Shown here: positions 37,171-46,096 of the stretch, one piece after another
Layout: the number at the start of each line of letters is the position of its first letter
How positions within the stretch are numbered: position 1 is the first letter of the stretch
Assembly: GCF_006149045.1 (NCBI RefSeq)
Contig: NZ_VBSN01000049.1
Location: forward strand, 372,001 to 436,000
Reading direction: 5' to 3'
Length of the DNA: 64,000 bases
From: Dyadobacter flavalbus
GTDB taxonomy: Bacteria; Bacteroidota; Bacteroidia; Cytophagales; Spirosomataceae
Translations under genes and position numbers: made by a program
The notes under the pieces: model-generated
The model's database searches: none
What the model saw: the letters and a program-made list of their open reading frames with translations, nothing else
What the model was told of the DNA's origin: nothing

Positions 37171-37770
37171 TCACGCCCAGAAGAAAAATCCGAGCAGGGC
37201 TGACACCAGATGCCAGCTTTTTCTGAGCTGTTTCAATGCAATTTGAAGCAGATTGGAAACTGTCTGGGGGGAGACGTCCATAATATGGGCGATCTGGCTG
37301 CGGTCGAGGTCCTGAAAAAAACGCAGATAAACAACCTCCTTCTGACGCGCGGGCAGCAAGTCCACAAAATGTTTGACACGCTGCGCCATCATCATCGTCG
37401 CTTCATTTTCAATGAATTCCTGCTCCACCGAAAACAAAATATCGAACTCCGCATCCTGCTCGTAAGCAGCAGTTTCCAAATTGAAGTTTTTGCTCGTCCG
37501 GTGCATGTGCCGTCGCAGGGAGGCCATGAGATAAGGCTTTACAGCTACGTCCGAAGCAAGGTAAGCACGTCGTTCCCAAAGATTAAGAAAAACATCCTGT
37601 ATACAATCCTTCACAAATTCAGGGTCACGGGAAAACTTGTTGCCGTAGTGGAAAAGAATCTGGAAATGCTGCGACATGAGCTTGCCAAAAGCAGGCATAT
37701 CGCCGGCCAGAAACAGCTTCCAGTTTGTCAGAACATCGAGTGGATCGGCAGATAAGGAGTTCTGCTTCAT
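37171..37770 (-). CDS. ECF RNA polymerase sigma factor (FecI-like)
   Basis: A 199-residue sigma-70 of the ECF type. Region 2 includes FQILFHYGNKFSRDPEFVKD CIQDVFLNLWERR, and region 4 the helix-turn-helix RQKEVVYLRFFQDLDRSQIA HIMDVSPQTVSNLLQ. It is the first gene of the sigma-FecR-SusC-SusD-oxidoreductase locus and presumably drives that operon. The C-terminus carries an unusual hydrophobic tail (LVSALLGFFFWA), which could touch the membrane near FecR. The region upstream (37771-37870) is AT-rich and should hold its promoter. Confidence 0.92.
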   Translation of the reverse strand: MKQNSLSADPLDVLTNWKLFLAGDMPAFGKLMSQHFQILFHYGNKFSRDPEFVKDCIQDVFLNLWERRAYLASDVAVKPYLMASLRRHMHRTSKNFNLETAAYEQDAEFDILFSVEQEFIENEATMMMAQRVKHFVDLLPARQKEVVYLRFFQDLDRSQIAHIMDVSPQTVSNLLQIALKQLRKSWHLVSALLGFFFWA

Positions 37771-38127
37771 GAAATCCGTGTGTTAAGATTCGAATAAACA
37801 ACCATTCATATGCAAATCACAACATTTTTTATTTAATTATTTCAAATCTGTGTTATTATAAGTTAAAATAATGAAAGGAGCCGAAAAGCCGCTTTTTACG
37901 TAATCCTGTTTGTTGTGAAACAGGATATTTTTTAACTAGTAGCTCCCGATCTAATAACAAACAGAATGGAAATCCTGGAAAGCCCTGATTTCCTCCTATA
38001 AAAGTTATTTCAGGCATTCTCGGGTAAAGATCATTTTCGCTGAACCACAACCTCCGCTTTTCTGGATTTCTTTACCGGAAAGTCTTACGAAGCTTCATAA
38101 ACATTAAAATACCAGACCATACGTGCT
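37771..38127. other. Interval upstream of the sigma gene
   Basis: 357 bases with no supported gene. A 64-codon minus frame at 37856-38050 lacks protein character. The minus strand shows TTTGAAATAATT followed about 22 bases later by GTGATTTG, a weak fit to the Bacteroidota promoter, as the only candidate for the sigma gene. Confidence 0.35.
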
Positions 38128-38769
38128 TCAATCAGAAAGCTGGTATCTTAAAGCGACAATGCCCTGAAGATATCCGATGAATGGATCCGACTGAGCAGAC
38201 CCTGCGCCAGGCTGGTAATTACGCTCTCGTCTCCCCAGATAATTGTTCTCCCGAATAACAAACGATTTTTGGAATCCCCAGTCCAGTATAAGAAAACGGG
38301 CCAGGTTATGCTGAAATCCGATGGTGGCAGCAGGAAACAGAACCATTCCTTTTTGTGAGACGGGCATATAGGTGTCCGAAAATTCGAAATTTTCAGACAG
38401 CTTTTGCTGTAAAGCTGTCTGCCGATACTTTGACAAGACCAGAAATGCTCCTAGGAAGAAACGGTTATTTTTCTGCTTTCCTGAAATTGATGCGGGATAG
38501 AGCCTTGCCCCGGCTTTAAGAAAAGTTCCGGATGTTCTTCTCTGACTAACCCCGTCATACACTTTGTAATTTATCAATCCGGTGTGGCCTGTTCCGAAAG
38601 TATGTCCGAAATTCAGGTTCAGTGAATATCCCGGATGACGCCGGAATTCGGAGCTGATCTCTGCCGACCTGGCTATGACAGGCGGAATGTTAATGCCTGC
38701 ACTGGTTTTCCATTGAGCCTGACTTATTGCCGGAATTAAAAAGAACAGTGATAAGAAGAAAAGCCTCAT
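38128..38769 (-). CDS. Predicted secreted beta-barrel-like protein, unknown function
   Basis: A 213-residue protein that I do not recognise by family. It starts with a clear signal peptide (MRLFFLSLFFLIPAISQAQW). The mature part alternates hydrophobic and polar residues with many aromatic strand ends (YSLNLNFGHTFGTGHTGLIN, FFLGAFLVLSKYRQ, LARFLILDWGFQKSFVI) and ends in YLQGIVALRYQLSD, consistent with a small outer-membrane barrel of about eight strands. Its start overlaps the stop of a small upstream frame (38769-38993). It is not obviously part of the SusCD locus. Confidence 0.7.
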   Translation of the reverse strand: MRLFFLSLFFLIPAISQAQWKTSAGINIPPVIARSAEISSEFRRHPGYSLNLNFGHTFGTGHTGLINYKVYDGVSQRRTSGTFLKAGARLYPASISGKQKNNRFFLGAFLVLSKYRQTALQQKLSENFEFSDTYMPVSQKGMVLFPAATIGFQHNLARFLILDWGFQKSFVIRENNYLGRRERNYQPGAGSAQSDPFIGYLQGIVALRYQLSD

Positions 38770-38993
38770 TATGGAAGTTGTTTTGCAATTATGACATTAA
38801 AATAGGCATTCTCAGAAAACGGCTGTTTTCGTACCTGCACAATTCCATTTTCCGCGACAGTAATCAGGATAACAGGCCGGTACTTGGTTTTCAGCCTACA
38901 TTCCGGGCAGTGAATAAAGATATAAAAAACCATTGTATGCTGCTCAGAAGAAACAAGATTCTTTACAGCACGATAACTTCCCATTATAAACAC
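38769..38993 (-). CDS. Possible small protein preceding the barrel gene
   Basis: A 74-codon frame whose stop overlaps the start of the barrel gene (TAATG), an arrangement that favours coupling. From an internal methionine at 38933 it reads MVFYIFIHCPECRLKTKYRP and then a strand-rich stretch (ILITVAENGIVQV). It has one CPEC motif. No family was recognised, and it could be a chance frame; the overlap is the only positive argument. Confidence 0.3.
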   Translation of the reverse strand: MFIMGSYRAVKNLVSSEQHTMVFYIFIHCPECRLKTKYRPVILITVAENGIVQVRKQPFSENAYFNVIIAKQLP

Positions 38994-39050
38994 GGTTTTG
39001 ACCCGAAGTCAGCTGCATCCGCACTCGGTTTGATCCAGTGCAAAGGGCTT

Positions 39051-39086
39051 TAAAAATCAGCCAGTCCGCTATGGATTGGCTGATTT
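39051..39086. terminator. Hairpin terminator candidate
   Basis: AAATCAGCCAGTCC pairs with GGATTGGCTGATTT (one G-T pair) around a short GCTAT loop, with A-rich sequence to the left and TTTCTGTTT to the right. It lies in the 487-base gap between the minus-strand barrel gene and the plus-strand TldD operon. No gene on either side clearly ends into it, so its transcript is unknown. Confidence 0.5.
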
Positions 39087-39256
39087 CTGTTTGGAGCCAA
39101 TATTCGGAAAATAATGACCACAGCCATATTTGTTGAAAATATTTTTTACATTGTGTTTTCAATCTGACATTCTGATACGAAGCCGCTTTCATCATTCTGA
39201 CTGCATGGATGGCTTTTTTCGATTTGAATGGACTTCAATTTACATCCTGAATCTTA

Positions 39257-40900
39257 ATGAAAAGAAGAGATTTTATGCAAATGGCCGGGCTCGGCACGGG
39301 CGCTTTGATGCTTGCCTCCGTTCCGGTTACCGGCAATCCCGTGAGCGCAGCACATTTGCTCGAACCGTGGATCGACGCCGCTGCCAAGAAAAAGTTTTCG
39401 GAAATTGCGCTGAATGCGGCCAGAAGCAAAGGTGCAACGTACACGGACGTCCGGATCGGGCGCTATTTGCAGCAGTATCTTTTCACCCGCGAAAAACAGG
39501 TTCAGAACATCGTCAATGCGGAATCCTATGGCGTCGGCATCCGTGTGATTGCAAATGGGACCTGGGGATTTTCGGCCACCAGCGATGTGACCGCGGAAGG
39601 CATTGCCAGATGTGCTGCAACGGCTGTTGAAATTGCCAAAGCAAATTCAAAGTTTCAGAAAGAGCCGGTTGTACTGGCTGAGCAAAAAGGAGTCGGCGAT
39701 AAAACATGGAAGACGCCGATCCGGAAAAATGCATTCGAAATTCCGATTCAGGAAAAAATAGACCTTTTAATGAATGTGAACGGAGAGGCGATGAAAAATG
39801 GTGCCGGTTTCGTGACATCCAATTTGTTCTTTGTAAACGAACAAAAATACTTTGCCTCATCCGACGGGTCGTTTATTGACCAGGATGTGCACCGGATCTG
39901 GCCCACATTCACCGTTACCGTAACGGACAAGGCTGCCGGCAAATTCAAGACACGCGACGCTATCAGCTCACCGATGGGTATGGGCTACGAGTATCTGGAC
40001 GGTCTGGCTTCCGAAAAAATTGCCGGCCCCAATGGGCTGGTTGGCTACCGGAATTCTTACGACATGGTGGAAGATGCCATGATGGCTGCCAGGCAGGCGA
40101 AGGAAAAAATGACTGCCAAATCGGTACTGGCAGGCAAATATGACCTTGTTCTGGACCCCAATCACCTTGGATTGACCATTCATGAATCGGTTGGTCACCC
40201 TACGGAACTTGACCGCGTGCTGGGTTATGAAGCCAATTATGCCGGAACGAGCTTTGCAACGCTGGATAAATGGGAGTCAAAAAACTTTGCTTACGGAAGC
40301 AAGCTGGTGAACATTGTTGCGGACAAAACACAGCCTAACACGCTTGGAGCCGTCGGCTATGACGACGAAGGCGTTCCCTGCAAGGAATGGGACATCATCA
40401 AAGACGGTGTTCTGGTCAATTATCAGGCCATCCGCGATCAAGCAAAGATCATCGGCGAAAAAGAATCGCATGGCTGCTGTTATGCTGATAACTGGAATTC
40501 GGTTCAGTTTCAGCGCATGCCCAACATTTCATTAAAGCCGGGCACCGAAAAACGCAGCGTGCTGGACATGATCAAAGGCGTTGAAAAAGGCATTTACATC
40601 ATTGGCCGGGGCTCCTACTCGATTGACCAGCAGCGTTATAATTTTCAGTTTGGCGGTCAGGTCTTTTATGAGATCAAAAACGGAGAAATTGCGGGCATGC
40701 TGGACGATGTGGCTTACCAGTCCAACACACAGGAATTCTGGAATTCGTGTTCACAGCTTTGTGACAAAGACGATTACCGCACATTCGGCTCGTTTTTCGA
40801 TGGAAAAGGCCAGCCTGCACAGGTGAGCGCAGTTTCCCACGGAAGCGCGACTTCCCGGTTCGACGGCGTCAATGTCATCAACACGGGACGCAAAATTTGA
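39257..40900 (+). CDS. TldD-family metallopeptidase with Tat signal (copy 1)
   Basis: A 547-residue member of the TldD/PmbA peptidase family. It starts with a twin-arginine signal, MKRRDFMQMAGLGTGALMLA, so it is probably exported folded. The zinc motif is H309-E310-x3-H314 (LTIHESVGHPTEL), as in E. coli TldD; the third ligand may be one of the cysteines in EFWNSCSQLCDKDDY. TldD works as a heterodimer with TldE/PmbA and threads unfolded peptides to the zinc site. It is the first gene of a long plus-strand operon and is followed after 69 bases by a TldE gene. It is about 65 residues longer than E. coli TldD, partly from the signal. Confidence 0.9.
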   Translation: MKRRDFMQMAGLGTGALMLASVPVTGNPVSAAHLLEPWIDAAAKKKFSEIALNAARSKGATYTDVRIGRYLQQYLFTREKQVQNIVNAESYGVGIRVIANGTWGFSATSDVTAEGIARCAATAVEIAKANSKFQKEPVVLAEQKGVGDKTWKTPIRKNAFEIPIQEKIDLLMNVNGEAMKNGAGFVTSNLFFVNEQKYFASSDGSFIDQDVHRIWPTFTVTVTDKAAGKFKTRDAISSPMGMGYEYLDGLASEKIAGPNGLVGYRNSYDMVEDAMMAARQAKEKMTAKSVLAGKYDLVLDPNHLGLTIHESVGHPTELDRVLGYEANYAGTSFATLDKWESKNFAYGSKLVNIVADKTQPNTLGAVGYDDEGVPCKEWDIIKDGVLVNYQAIRDQAKIIGEKESHGCCYADNWNSVQFQRMPNISLKPGTEKRSVLDMIKGVEKGIYIIGRGSYSIDQQRYNFQFGGQVFYEIKNGEIAGMLDDVAYQSNTQEFWNSCSQLCDKDDYRTFGSFFDGKGQPAQVSAVSHGSATSRFDGVNVINTGRKI

Positions 40901-40969
40901 TTAAAACGCAAACAGCAGTAAATTCTCTGCTGATCAGCCACATTTTTTTAAGCAAATCATTTTCGAAAA

Positions 40970-42286
40970 ATGGCCATTTTATCCAAGGAAGAAGCGAAAA
41001 AAATCATCGATAAAGTTCTGGCATTTTCAAAGGCCGACGAAATCAGCGTGGGTTTGGACGGTAACCGGACCGGCAACATTCGTTATGCAAGAAATTCTGT
41101 TTCAACAAGCGGAGAAACGACCGATTTGTCCCTCTCGGTGACTTCGGTTTTCGGCAAAAAATCCGGAACGTCAACGATCAACGAGTTCGACGACGCCTCT
41201 CTGGAAAAAACGGTCCGCAGAGCCGAAGAAATAGCAAAACTGGCTCCCGACAACCCCGAATACGTGCCCATGCTCGGGCCGCAACAATATACGGACACCC
41301 ATTCTTTTGCCGAAGCAACCGCTGCGATCAACCCGGATTACCGCGCAAAAGCAGCTTTTGACAGCATCGATCCCTGCGCAAAGAAAAACCTGACAGCCGC
41401 GGGTTACATGGAAGACACGGCCGGATTTTCGGCCATGGGGAACAACAAAGGTCTTTTTGGTTACAATAAGGCCACATCGGTTGACTTTTCGATTACCGTA
41501 CGCACGGCAGATGGCAGAGGTTCCGGTTATGCCGCACGGGATTACAATGACTCCTCCAAGTTAAGTACGGCTTCCGCAACGGAAGTGGCCATGCAGAAAG
41601 CGCTTGCATCTGCATCGGCAAAGGCACTGGAACCGGGAAAATACACTGTAATCCTCGAACCAACGGCCGGCGTGGACCTTTTGCAAAACATGATGCGCAG
41701 CATGGACGCACGGAATGCAGATGAAGGCCGGAGTTTTCTGGGCAAAAAAGGAGGCGGAACAAGACTTGGCGAAAAGCTTTTTGACGAACGCGTAAACATT
41801 TATTCAGATCCGCAGAATATGGAGATTCCCGGCTCGCCGTTCAGCGGTGACGGACGCCCGCAGGAGAAAGTGATGTGGGTGGAAAACGGCGTTGTGAAAA
41901 ACATGTACTACTCCCGCTTCTGGGCTCAGAAACAAGGCGTCAAGGCAATTCCGGCTCCTTCCGGATTTATCTTTCAGGGCGGAACAGAGTCGCTGGCCGA
42001 TCTGATCAAGGGAACAGAAAAAGGCATTCTGGTTACAAGACTCTGGTATATCCGCGCCGTAGACCCGCAAACGTTGCTTTACACCGGTCTTACGCGGGAC
42101 GGCACTTTTTACATTGAAAACGGGCAGATCAAATATCCGGTGAAAAATTTCCGGTTCAACGAAAGTCCGGTTATCATGCTCAACAATCTGGAAGCAGTTG
42201 GCAAGCCGGTGCGTGCAAGCGGGAACCTCGTGCCTCCGCTGAAAATCCGTGACTTTACATTTACGAGCCTTTCGGATGCTGTTTAG
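40970..42286 (+). CDS. TldE/PmbA-family subunit (copy 1)
   Basis: A 438-residue PmbA/TldE-type protein. It lacks the HExxxH motif, as expected for the non-catalytic subunit. The segments ADEISVGLDGNRTGNIRYAR, AKALEPGKYTVILEPTAGVD and RFNESPVIMLNNLEAVGKPV are typical of the family. There is no signal peptide, twin-arginine motif or membrane segment, although its presumed partner TldD carries a Tat signal. Either the complex is assembled first and exported together or the subunits are in different compartments. It is flanked by the two tldD copies. Confidence 0.9.
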   Translation: MAILSKEEAKKIIDKVLAFSKADEISVGLDGNRTGNIRYARNSVSTSGETTDLSLSVTSVFGKKSGTSTINEFDDASLEKTVRRAEEIAKLAPDNPEYVPMLGPQQYTDTHSFAEATAAINPDYRAKAAFDSIDPCAKKNLTAAGYMEDTAGFSAMGNNKGLFGYNKATSVDFSITVRTADGRGSGYAARDYNDSSKLSTASATEVAMQKALASASAKALEPGKYTVILEPTAGVDLLQNMMRSMDARNADEGRSFLGKKGGGTRLGEKLFDERVNIYSDPQNMEIPGSPFSGDGRPQEKVMWVENGVVKNMYYSRFWAQKQGVKAIPAPSGFIFQGGTESLADLIKGTEKGILVTRLWYIRAVDPQTLLYTGLTRDGTFYIENGQIKYPVKNFRFNESPVIMLNNLEAVGKPVRASGNLVPPLKIRDFTFTSLSDAV

Positions 42287-42418
42287 AGGCCGCCGCTCAA
42301 ACGCGTAATGATCCTCCGGTAAAAAGAACGTGGATTCTCAGGAATCTTTTCGCCAGATTATGCTGTGCGCTTTTTTGCCAAAAAAATCAATTCGTCACGA
42401 TCAGTAAACATATATATT

Positions 42419-44056
42419 TTGAAACGCAGGGACTTTATACAATTGGCCGGATTGGGAACGGGAGCGTTCATGATGCCTGCCTTTGCCATGGGCAGGAATG
42501 TTTCACCCGAGGCATTTCTTGAAAAAAGCGTTGATGTGGCCGTCAAAAAAAGGCTTGCCGATGCCGCGCTGAATGCTGCAAAATCCGGAGGTGCTTCTTA
42601 TGCCGACGTCCGGATTGGCCGTTATCTCAATCAGTTTGTGGTTACGCGCGAGGATAAAGTTCAGAACATTGTGAATACGGAATCCTATGGCGTGGGCGTG
42701 CGGGTCATTGCAGACGGTTGCTGGGGCTTTGCCGCGGTAGTGGATGTGCACAATGAGGCGCAGATGGCAAAAGCCGCCGAAGATGCCGTAGCCATTGCCA
42801 AAGCAAATGCCAGACTGATGAAAGAACCCGTTCAGTTAGCACCTCAAAAGGGTTTTGGCGAAGTAAGCTGGAAAGCGCCGATCAAGAAAAATGCATTTGA
42901 AGTGCCCATCAAAGAAAAGGTTGACCTGTTGCTTTCCGTCAATGATGCCGCATTGAAAAACGGTGCCAATTATGTCAATTCAGTGCTTTTTCTGGTGAAT
43001 GAACAAAAATATTTTGCTTCTACGGACGGCTCTTACATTGATCAAGACGTGCACCGCATCTGGCCGATTTTCAACATCACGGCCATTGACCCGAAAAGCG
43101 GCAAATTTGAAACCAGAAACGCATTAAGTGCGCCGATGGGCATGGGTTATGATTATCTGCAATCCAATCCTTCGGACAAAATCACCGGCGTAACCACACG
43201 TTACAACAAAGGTTATGACATGCTGGAAGACGCCATAGCGGCGGCCAGGCAAGCCAAGGAAAAGCTGACCGCAAAATCCGTAGAAGCCGGAAAATACGAT
43301 CTGGTCCTGGATCCGTCACACCTTTGGCTGACCATTCACGAATCTGTCGGTCACCCGCTGGAACTGGACCGCGTACTCGGATATGAGGCCAATTTTGCAG
43401 GCACTTCTTTTGCAACACTGGACAAATGGCAATCCAAAAACTTCCAGTACGGCAGCAAGCAGGTGAACCTCGTTGCCGACAAATTGCAGGAAGGTTCTCT
43501 TGGCGCAGTAGGCTGGGATGACGAAGGAGTGAATACAAAGAAATGGGATCTGGTAAAAGACGGCGTTCTGGTAAATTACCAGGCCATCCGCGATCAGGCG
43601 CACATCATTGGTGAAAAAGAGTCGCATGGCTGCTGCTATGCCGACAGCTGGTCGTCTGTGCAGTTCCAGCGAATGCCGAATGTTTCACTGGCTGCGGGCA
43701 AAACGCCGTTGTCTGTGGACGAGATGATCAAGGATGTTAAAAAAGGCATTTACATCATTGGCGACGGTTCTTTCTCCATTGACCAGCAGCGCTACAACTT
43801 CCAGTTTGGCGGACAGCTGTTTTATGAGATCAAGGACGGCAAGATCGCGGGAATGCTGAAAGACGTTGCCTATCAGTCGAATACACAGGAATTCTGGAAT
43901 TCCTGCACGCAGGTTTGTGATGAAAAGGATTACCGTCTCGGCGGTTCGTTCTTCGACGGAAAAGGTCAGCCTTCACAGTCAAGCGCCGTGTCGCACGGCA
44001 GTTCCACCACGCGTTTCAATGGCGTGAATGTCATCAATACAGCCCGCAAAATCTAA
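42419..44056 (+). CDS. TldD-family metallopeptidase with Tat signal (copy 2)
   Basis: A 545-residue paralog of the 39257 gene with the same order of motifs, including the zinc site IHESVGHPLELDR and the cysteines in EFWNSCTQVCDEKDY. The frame opens at a GTG at 42365, but homology with copy 1 starts at LKRRDFIQLAGLGTGAFMMP, so I take the TTG at 42419 as the start; this gives a clean twin-arginine signal (KRRDFIQ). The duplication covers the whole TldD-TldE unit. The two TldDs differ at many surface positions, suggesting different substrates or partners rather than recent copying. Confidence 0.88.
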   Translation: MKRRDFIQLAGLGTGAFMMPAFAMGRNVSPEAFLEKSVDVAVKKRLADAALNAAKSGGASYADVRIGRYLNQFVVTREDKVQNIVNTESYGVGVRVIADGCWGFAAVVDVHNEAQMAKAAEDAVAIAKANARLMKEPVQLAPQKGFGEVSWKAPIKKNAFEVPIKEKVDLLLSVNDAALKNGANYVNSVLFLVNEQKYFASTDGSYIDQDVHRIWPIFNITAIDPKSGKFETRNALSAPMGMGYDYLQSNPSDKITGVTTRYNKGYDMLEDAIAAARQAKEKLTAKSVEAGKYDLVLDPSHLWLTIHESVGHPLELDRVLGYEANFAGTSFATLDKWQSKNFQYGSKQVNLVADKLQEGSLGAVGWDDEGVNTKKWDLVKDGVLVNYQAIRDQAHIIGEKESHGCCYADSWSSVQFQRMPNVSLAAGKTPLSVDEMIKDVKKGIYIIGDGSFSIDQQRYNFQFGGQLFYEIKDGKIAGMLKDVAYQSNTQEFWNSCTQVCDEKDYRLGGSFFDGKGQPSQSSAVSHGSSTTRFNGVNVINTARKI

Positions 44057-44067
44057 CCCGTTCAGCC

Positions 44068-45405
44068 ATGTCAATCATACTATCTGAAACTGAAGCGAAA
44101 GCATTGTTGCAAAAAGTGCTGGCTTACTCCAAAGCGGATGAATGCGAAATAAACCTTCTGGGCGAAGAGCGTGGAAACCTGCGTTATGCACGAAATGAAG
44201 TCTCGACAAGCGGATCGCTCGTTAACCAGAATTTATCTGTTCAATCCGCCTTTGGCAAAAAAGTAGGCGTTGCGACCATTGATGAATTCAGCGATGAATC
44301 TCTGGAAAAAGTGGTGCGGCGTTCCGAAGAACTTGCCAAACTTGCTCCTGAAAATCCTGAATATATGAGCGTTCTGGAACCGCAGACTTATCTCAAATCA
44401 TCCGGTTTCTTTGAATCCACCGCTGGCATTGATGCCGGTAAGCGCGCGGATGCGGTTGCGAATAGCCTGGAATTATCAAGAGGGAAAAACCTGACTGCCG
44501 CGGGATTTCTGGACAATCAGAAAGGCTATTCGGCCATCATGAATTCCAAAGGTTTATTTGCTTATTATCCGAGCACGAGCGTCAACTTTTCGCTTACTGT
44601 CCGCACGCCGGACGGAACGGGCTCGGGTTACATTGCGCGGGGTTACAGTGATATAAACAAGCTGGATACGGCCGCAGCGACAACCATTGCAATCCAGAAA
44701 GCCATGGGCTCCATGCATGCAAAAGCACTGGAACCCGGAAAATACACCGTGATTCTGGAACCAACGGCGGCAGCGGTTTTGCTGGAAAATATCTATTTTA
44801 ATTTCGATGCCAGAAGTGCAGACGAAGGTCGCTCGTTCCTGAGTAAGCCGGGCGGAAAAACAAAACTGGGAGATAAAATCGTGGACGAGCGCGTGAACAT
44901 TTATTCGGACCCTACGCATCCCGACTTACCCGCATCGCCGTGGTCGGGTGACGGGCAGCCTTTGCAGAAAGTGAGCTGGATTGAAAAAGGTGTTGTCAAA
45001 AACATGGTTTATTCGCGTTACTGGGCACAAAAGAACAATGTGCAGCCCGTTCCGCAGCCGAGCAATGTCATTATGGAAGGCGGCACGGCGACGATGGAAG
45101 AATTGATCAGATCCACCAAACAAGGCATTTTGGTGACGAAACTCTGGTATATCCGCGAAGTGGACCCGCAAACCTTGCTGCTCACCGGACTCACGCGCGA
45201 CGGCACGTTTTACATTGAAAACGGTGTCATCAAGCATCCCGTCAAAAATTTCCGTTTCAACGAAAGTCCGGTCATTATGCTGAACAATCTGGAAGCACTG
45301 GGGAAATCCGAGCGGGTTGTGAGCACGGAATCGGACCAGAATTACCTCGTTCCGCCGATGAAAATCAGGGAGTTTACATTTTCATCACTTTCCGACGCAG
45401 TTTGA
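44068..45405 (+). CDS. TldE/PmbA-family subunit (copy 2)
   Basis: A 445-residue TldE-type protein paralogous to the 40970 gene: ADECEINLLGEERGNLRYAR near the start, KALEPGKYTVILEPTAAAVL in the middle, and the same C-terminal RFNESPVIMLNNLEALG. It lacks HExxxH and any export signal. It begins 11 bases after tldD copy 2 and its stop overlaps the next start (TTGA), so translation is coupled to the DUF4159 gene. This links the peptidase pairs to the MoxR-DUF58 half of the operon. Confidence 0.9.
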   Translation: MSIILSETEAKALLQKVLAYSKADECEINLLGEERGNLRYARNEVSTSGSLVNQNLSVQSAFGKKVGVATIDEFSDESLEKVVRRSEELAKLAPENPEYMSVLEPQTYLKSSGFFESTAGIDAGKRADAVANSLELSRGKNLTAAGFLDNQKGYSAIMNSKGLFAYYPSTSVNFSLTVRTPDGTGSGYIARGYSDINKLDTAAATTIAIQKAMGSMHAKALEPGKYTVILEPTAAAVLLENIYFNFDARSADEGRSFLSKPGGKTKLGDKIVDERVNIYSDPTHPDLPASPWSGDGQPLQKVSWIEKGVVKNMVYSRYWAQKNNVQPVPQPSNVIMEGGTATMEELIRSTKQGILVTKLWYIREVDPQTLLLTGLTRDGTFYIENGVIKHPVKNFRFNESPVIMLNNLEALGKSERVVSTESDQNYLVPPMKIREFTFSSLSDAV

Positions 45406-46019
45406 AGCCTTTTTTCTTTACACGGATTCAGTACACGTCCGGAAACTGGGACACCGACCAGCGAATGCCGTCCAATTTGCTGCATTCGCTGGTTGAATAT
45501 ACCACCATTCCCATTGACGAGCAGGAGAAAGTGGTACAACTGGATAGTAACGAGATCTTTAAAAGTCCCTTTTGCTATCTGAGCGGGCACAAGCTCGTCG
45601 AGTTCTCCACACAGGAAAGGGATCATTTCAAAAGGTATGTGCAGAATGGCGGCTTCGTTTTTGTGGACGACTGCAACCATGATATCGACGGTCTTTTTGC
45701 CAAATCATTTGAGCAGGAAATGGAGCGCACATTTGGTCCGCGCGCTTTGCAGAAAATACCAAACAACCATCCGATTTATCACAGCTTTTTCAAATTTGAA
45801 GATGGCCCGCCCACCACTTCTTTCGAGCTGAATGGCTGGGGCGATGATCTTGTGCACGATTATCTGAAAGCCGTTACGATCAATGGCAGGATCGGTGTCC
45901 TTTACAGCAACAAGGATTACGGCTGTGAGTGGGATTACGATTTCAGGAACAAGCGTTTTCTGGCCGTTGACAATACTCGTTTCGGGGTGAATATCGTGGT
46001 TTATGCATTGAATGCATAA
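45402..46019 (+). CDS. DUF4159 domain protein
   Basis: A 205-residue protein of the DUF4159 family, which has a glutamine-amidotransferase-like alpha/beta fold without a known activity. FTRIQYTSGNWDTDQRMPSN near the start and YVQNGGFVFVDDCNHDI followed by EMERTFG are typical. It starts with TTG overlapping the TldE stop by four bases. In the family, full-length proteins usually have a signal peptide and the present one has none obvious. It accompanies MoxR, DUF58 and BatA-like genes in many Bacteroidota, which suggests a shared complex. Confidence 0.82.
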   Translation: MKPFFFTRIQYTSGNWDTDQRMPSNLLHSLVEYTTIPIDEQEKVVQLDSNEIFKSPFCYLSGHKLVEFSTQERDHFKRYVQNGGFVFVDDCNHDIDGLFAKSFEQEMERTFGPRALQKIPNNHPIYHSFFKFEDGPPTTSFELNGWGDDLVHDYLKAVTINGRIGVLYSNKDYGCEWDYDFRNKRFLAVDNTRFGVNIVVYALNA

Positions 46020-46096
46020 TATGCCGGTGAACGCTGTAACTCCGGAAACCAATTTGAAATTTTGACTTTTAACGAACAAAAACTGCATTCTGAGGT

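Noticed and set aside
39001..39053. Sequence before the 39051 hairpin examined as a tRNA or small RNA gene
   Set aside because: No cloverleaf, T-loop motif or CCA-like end could be drawn.
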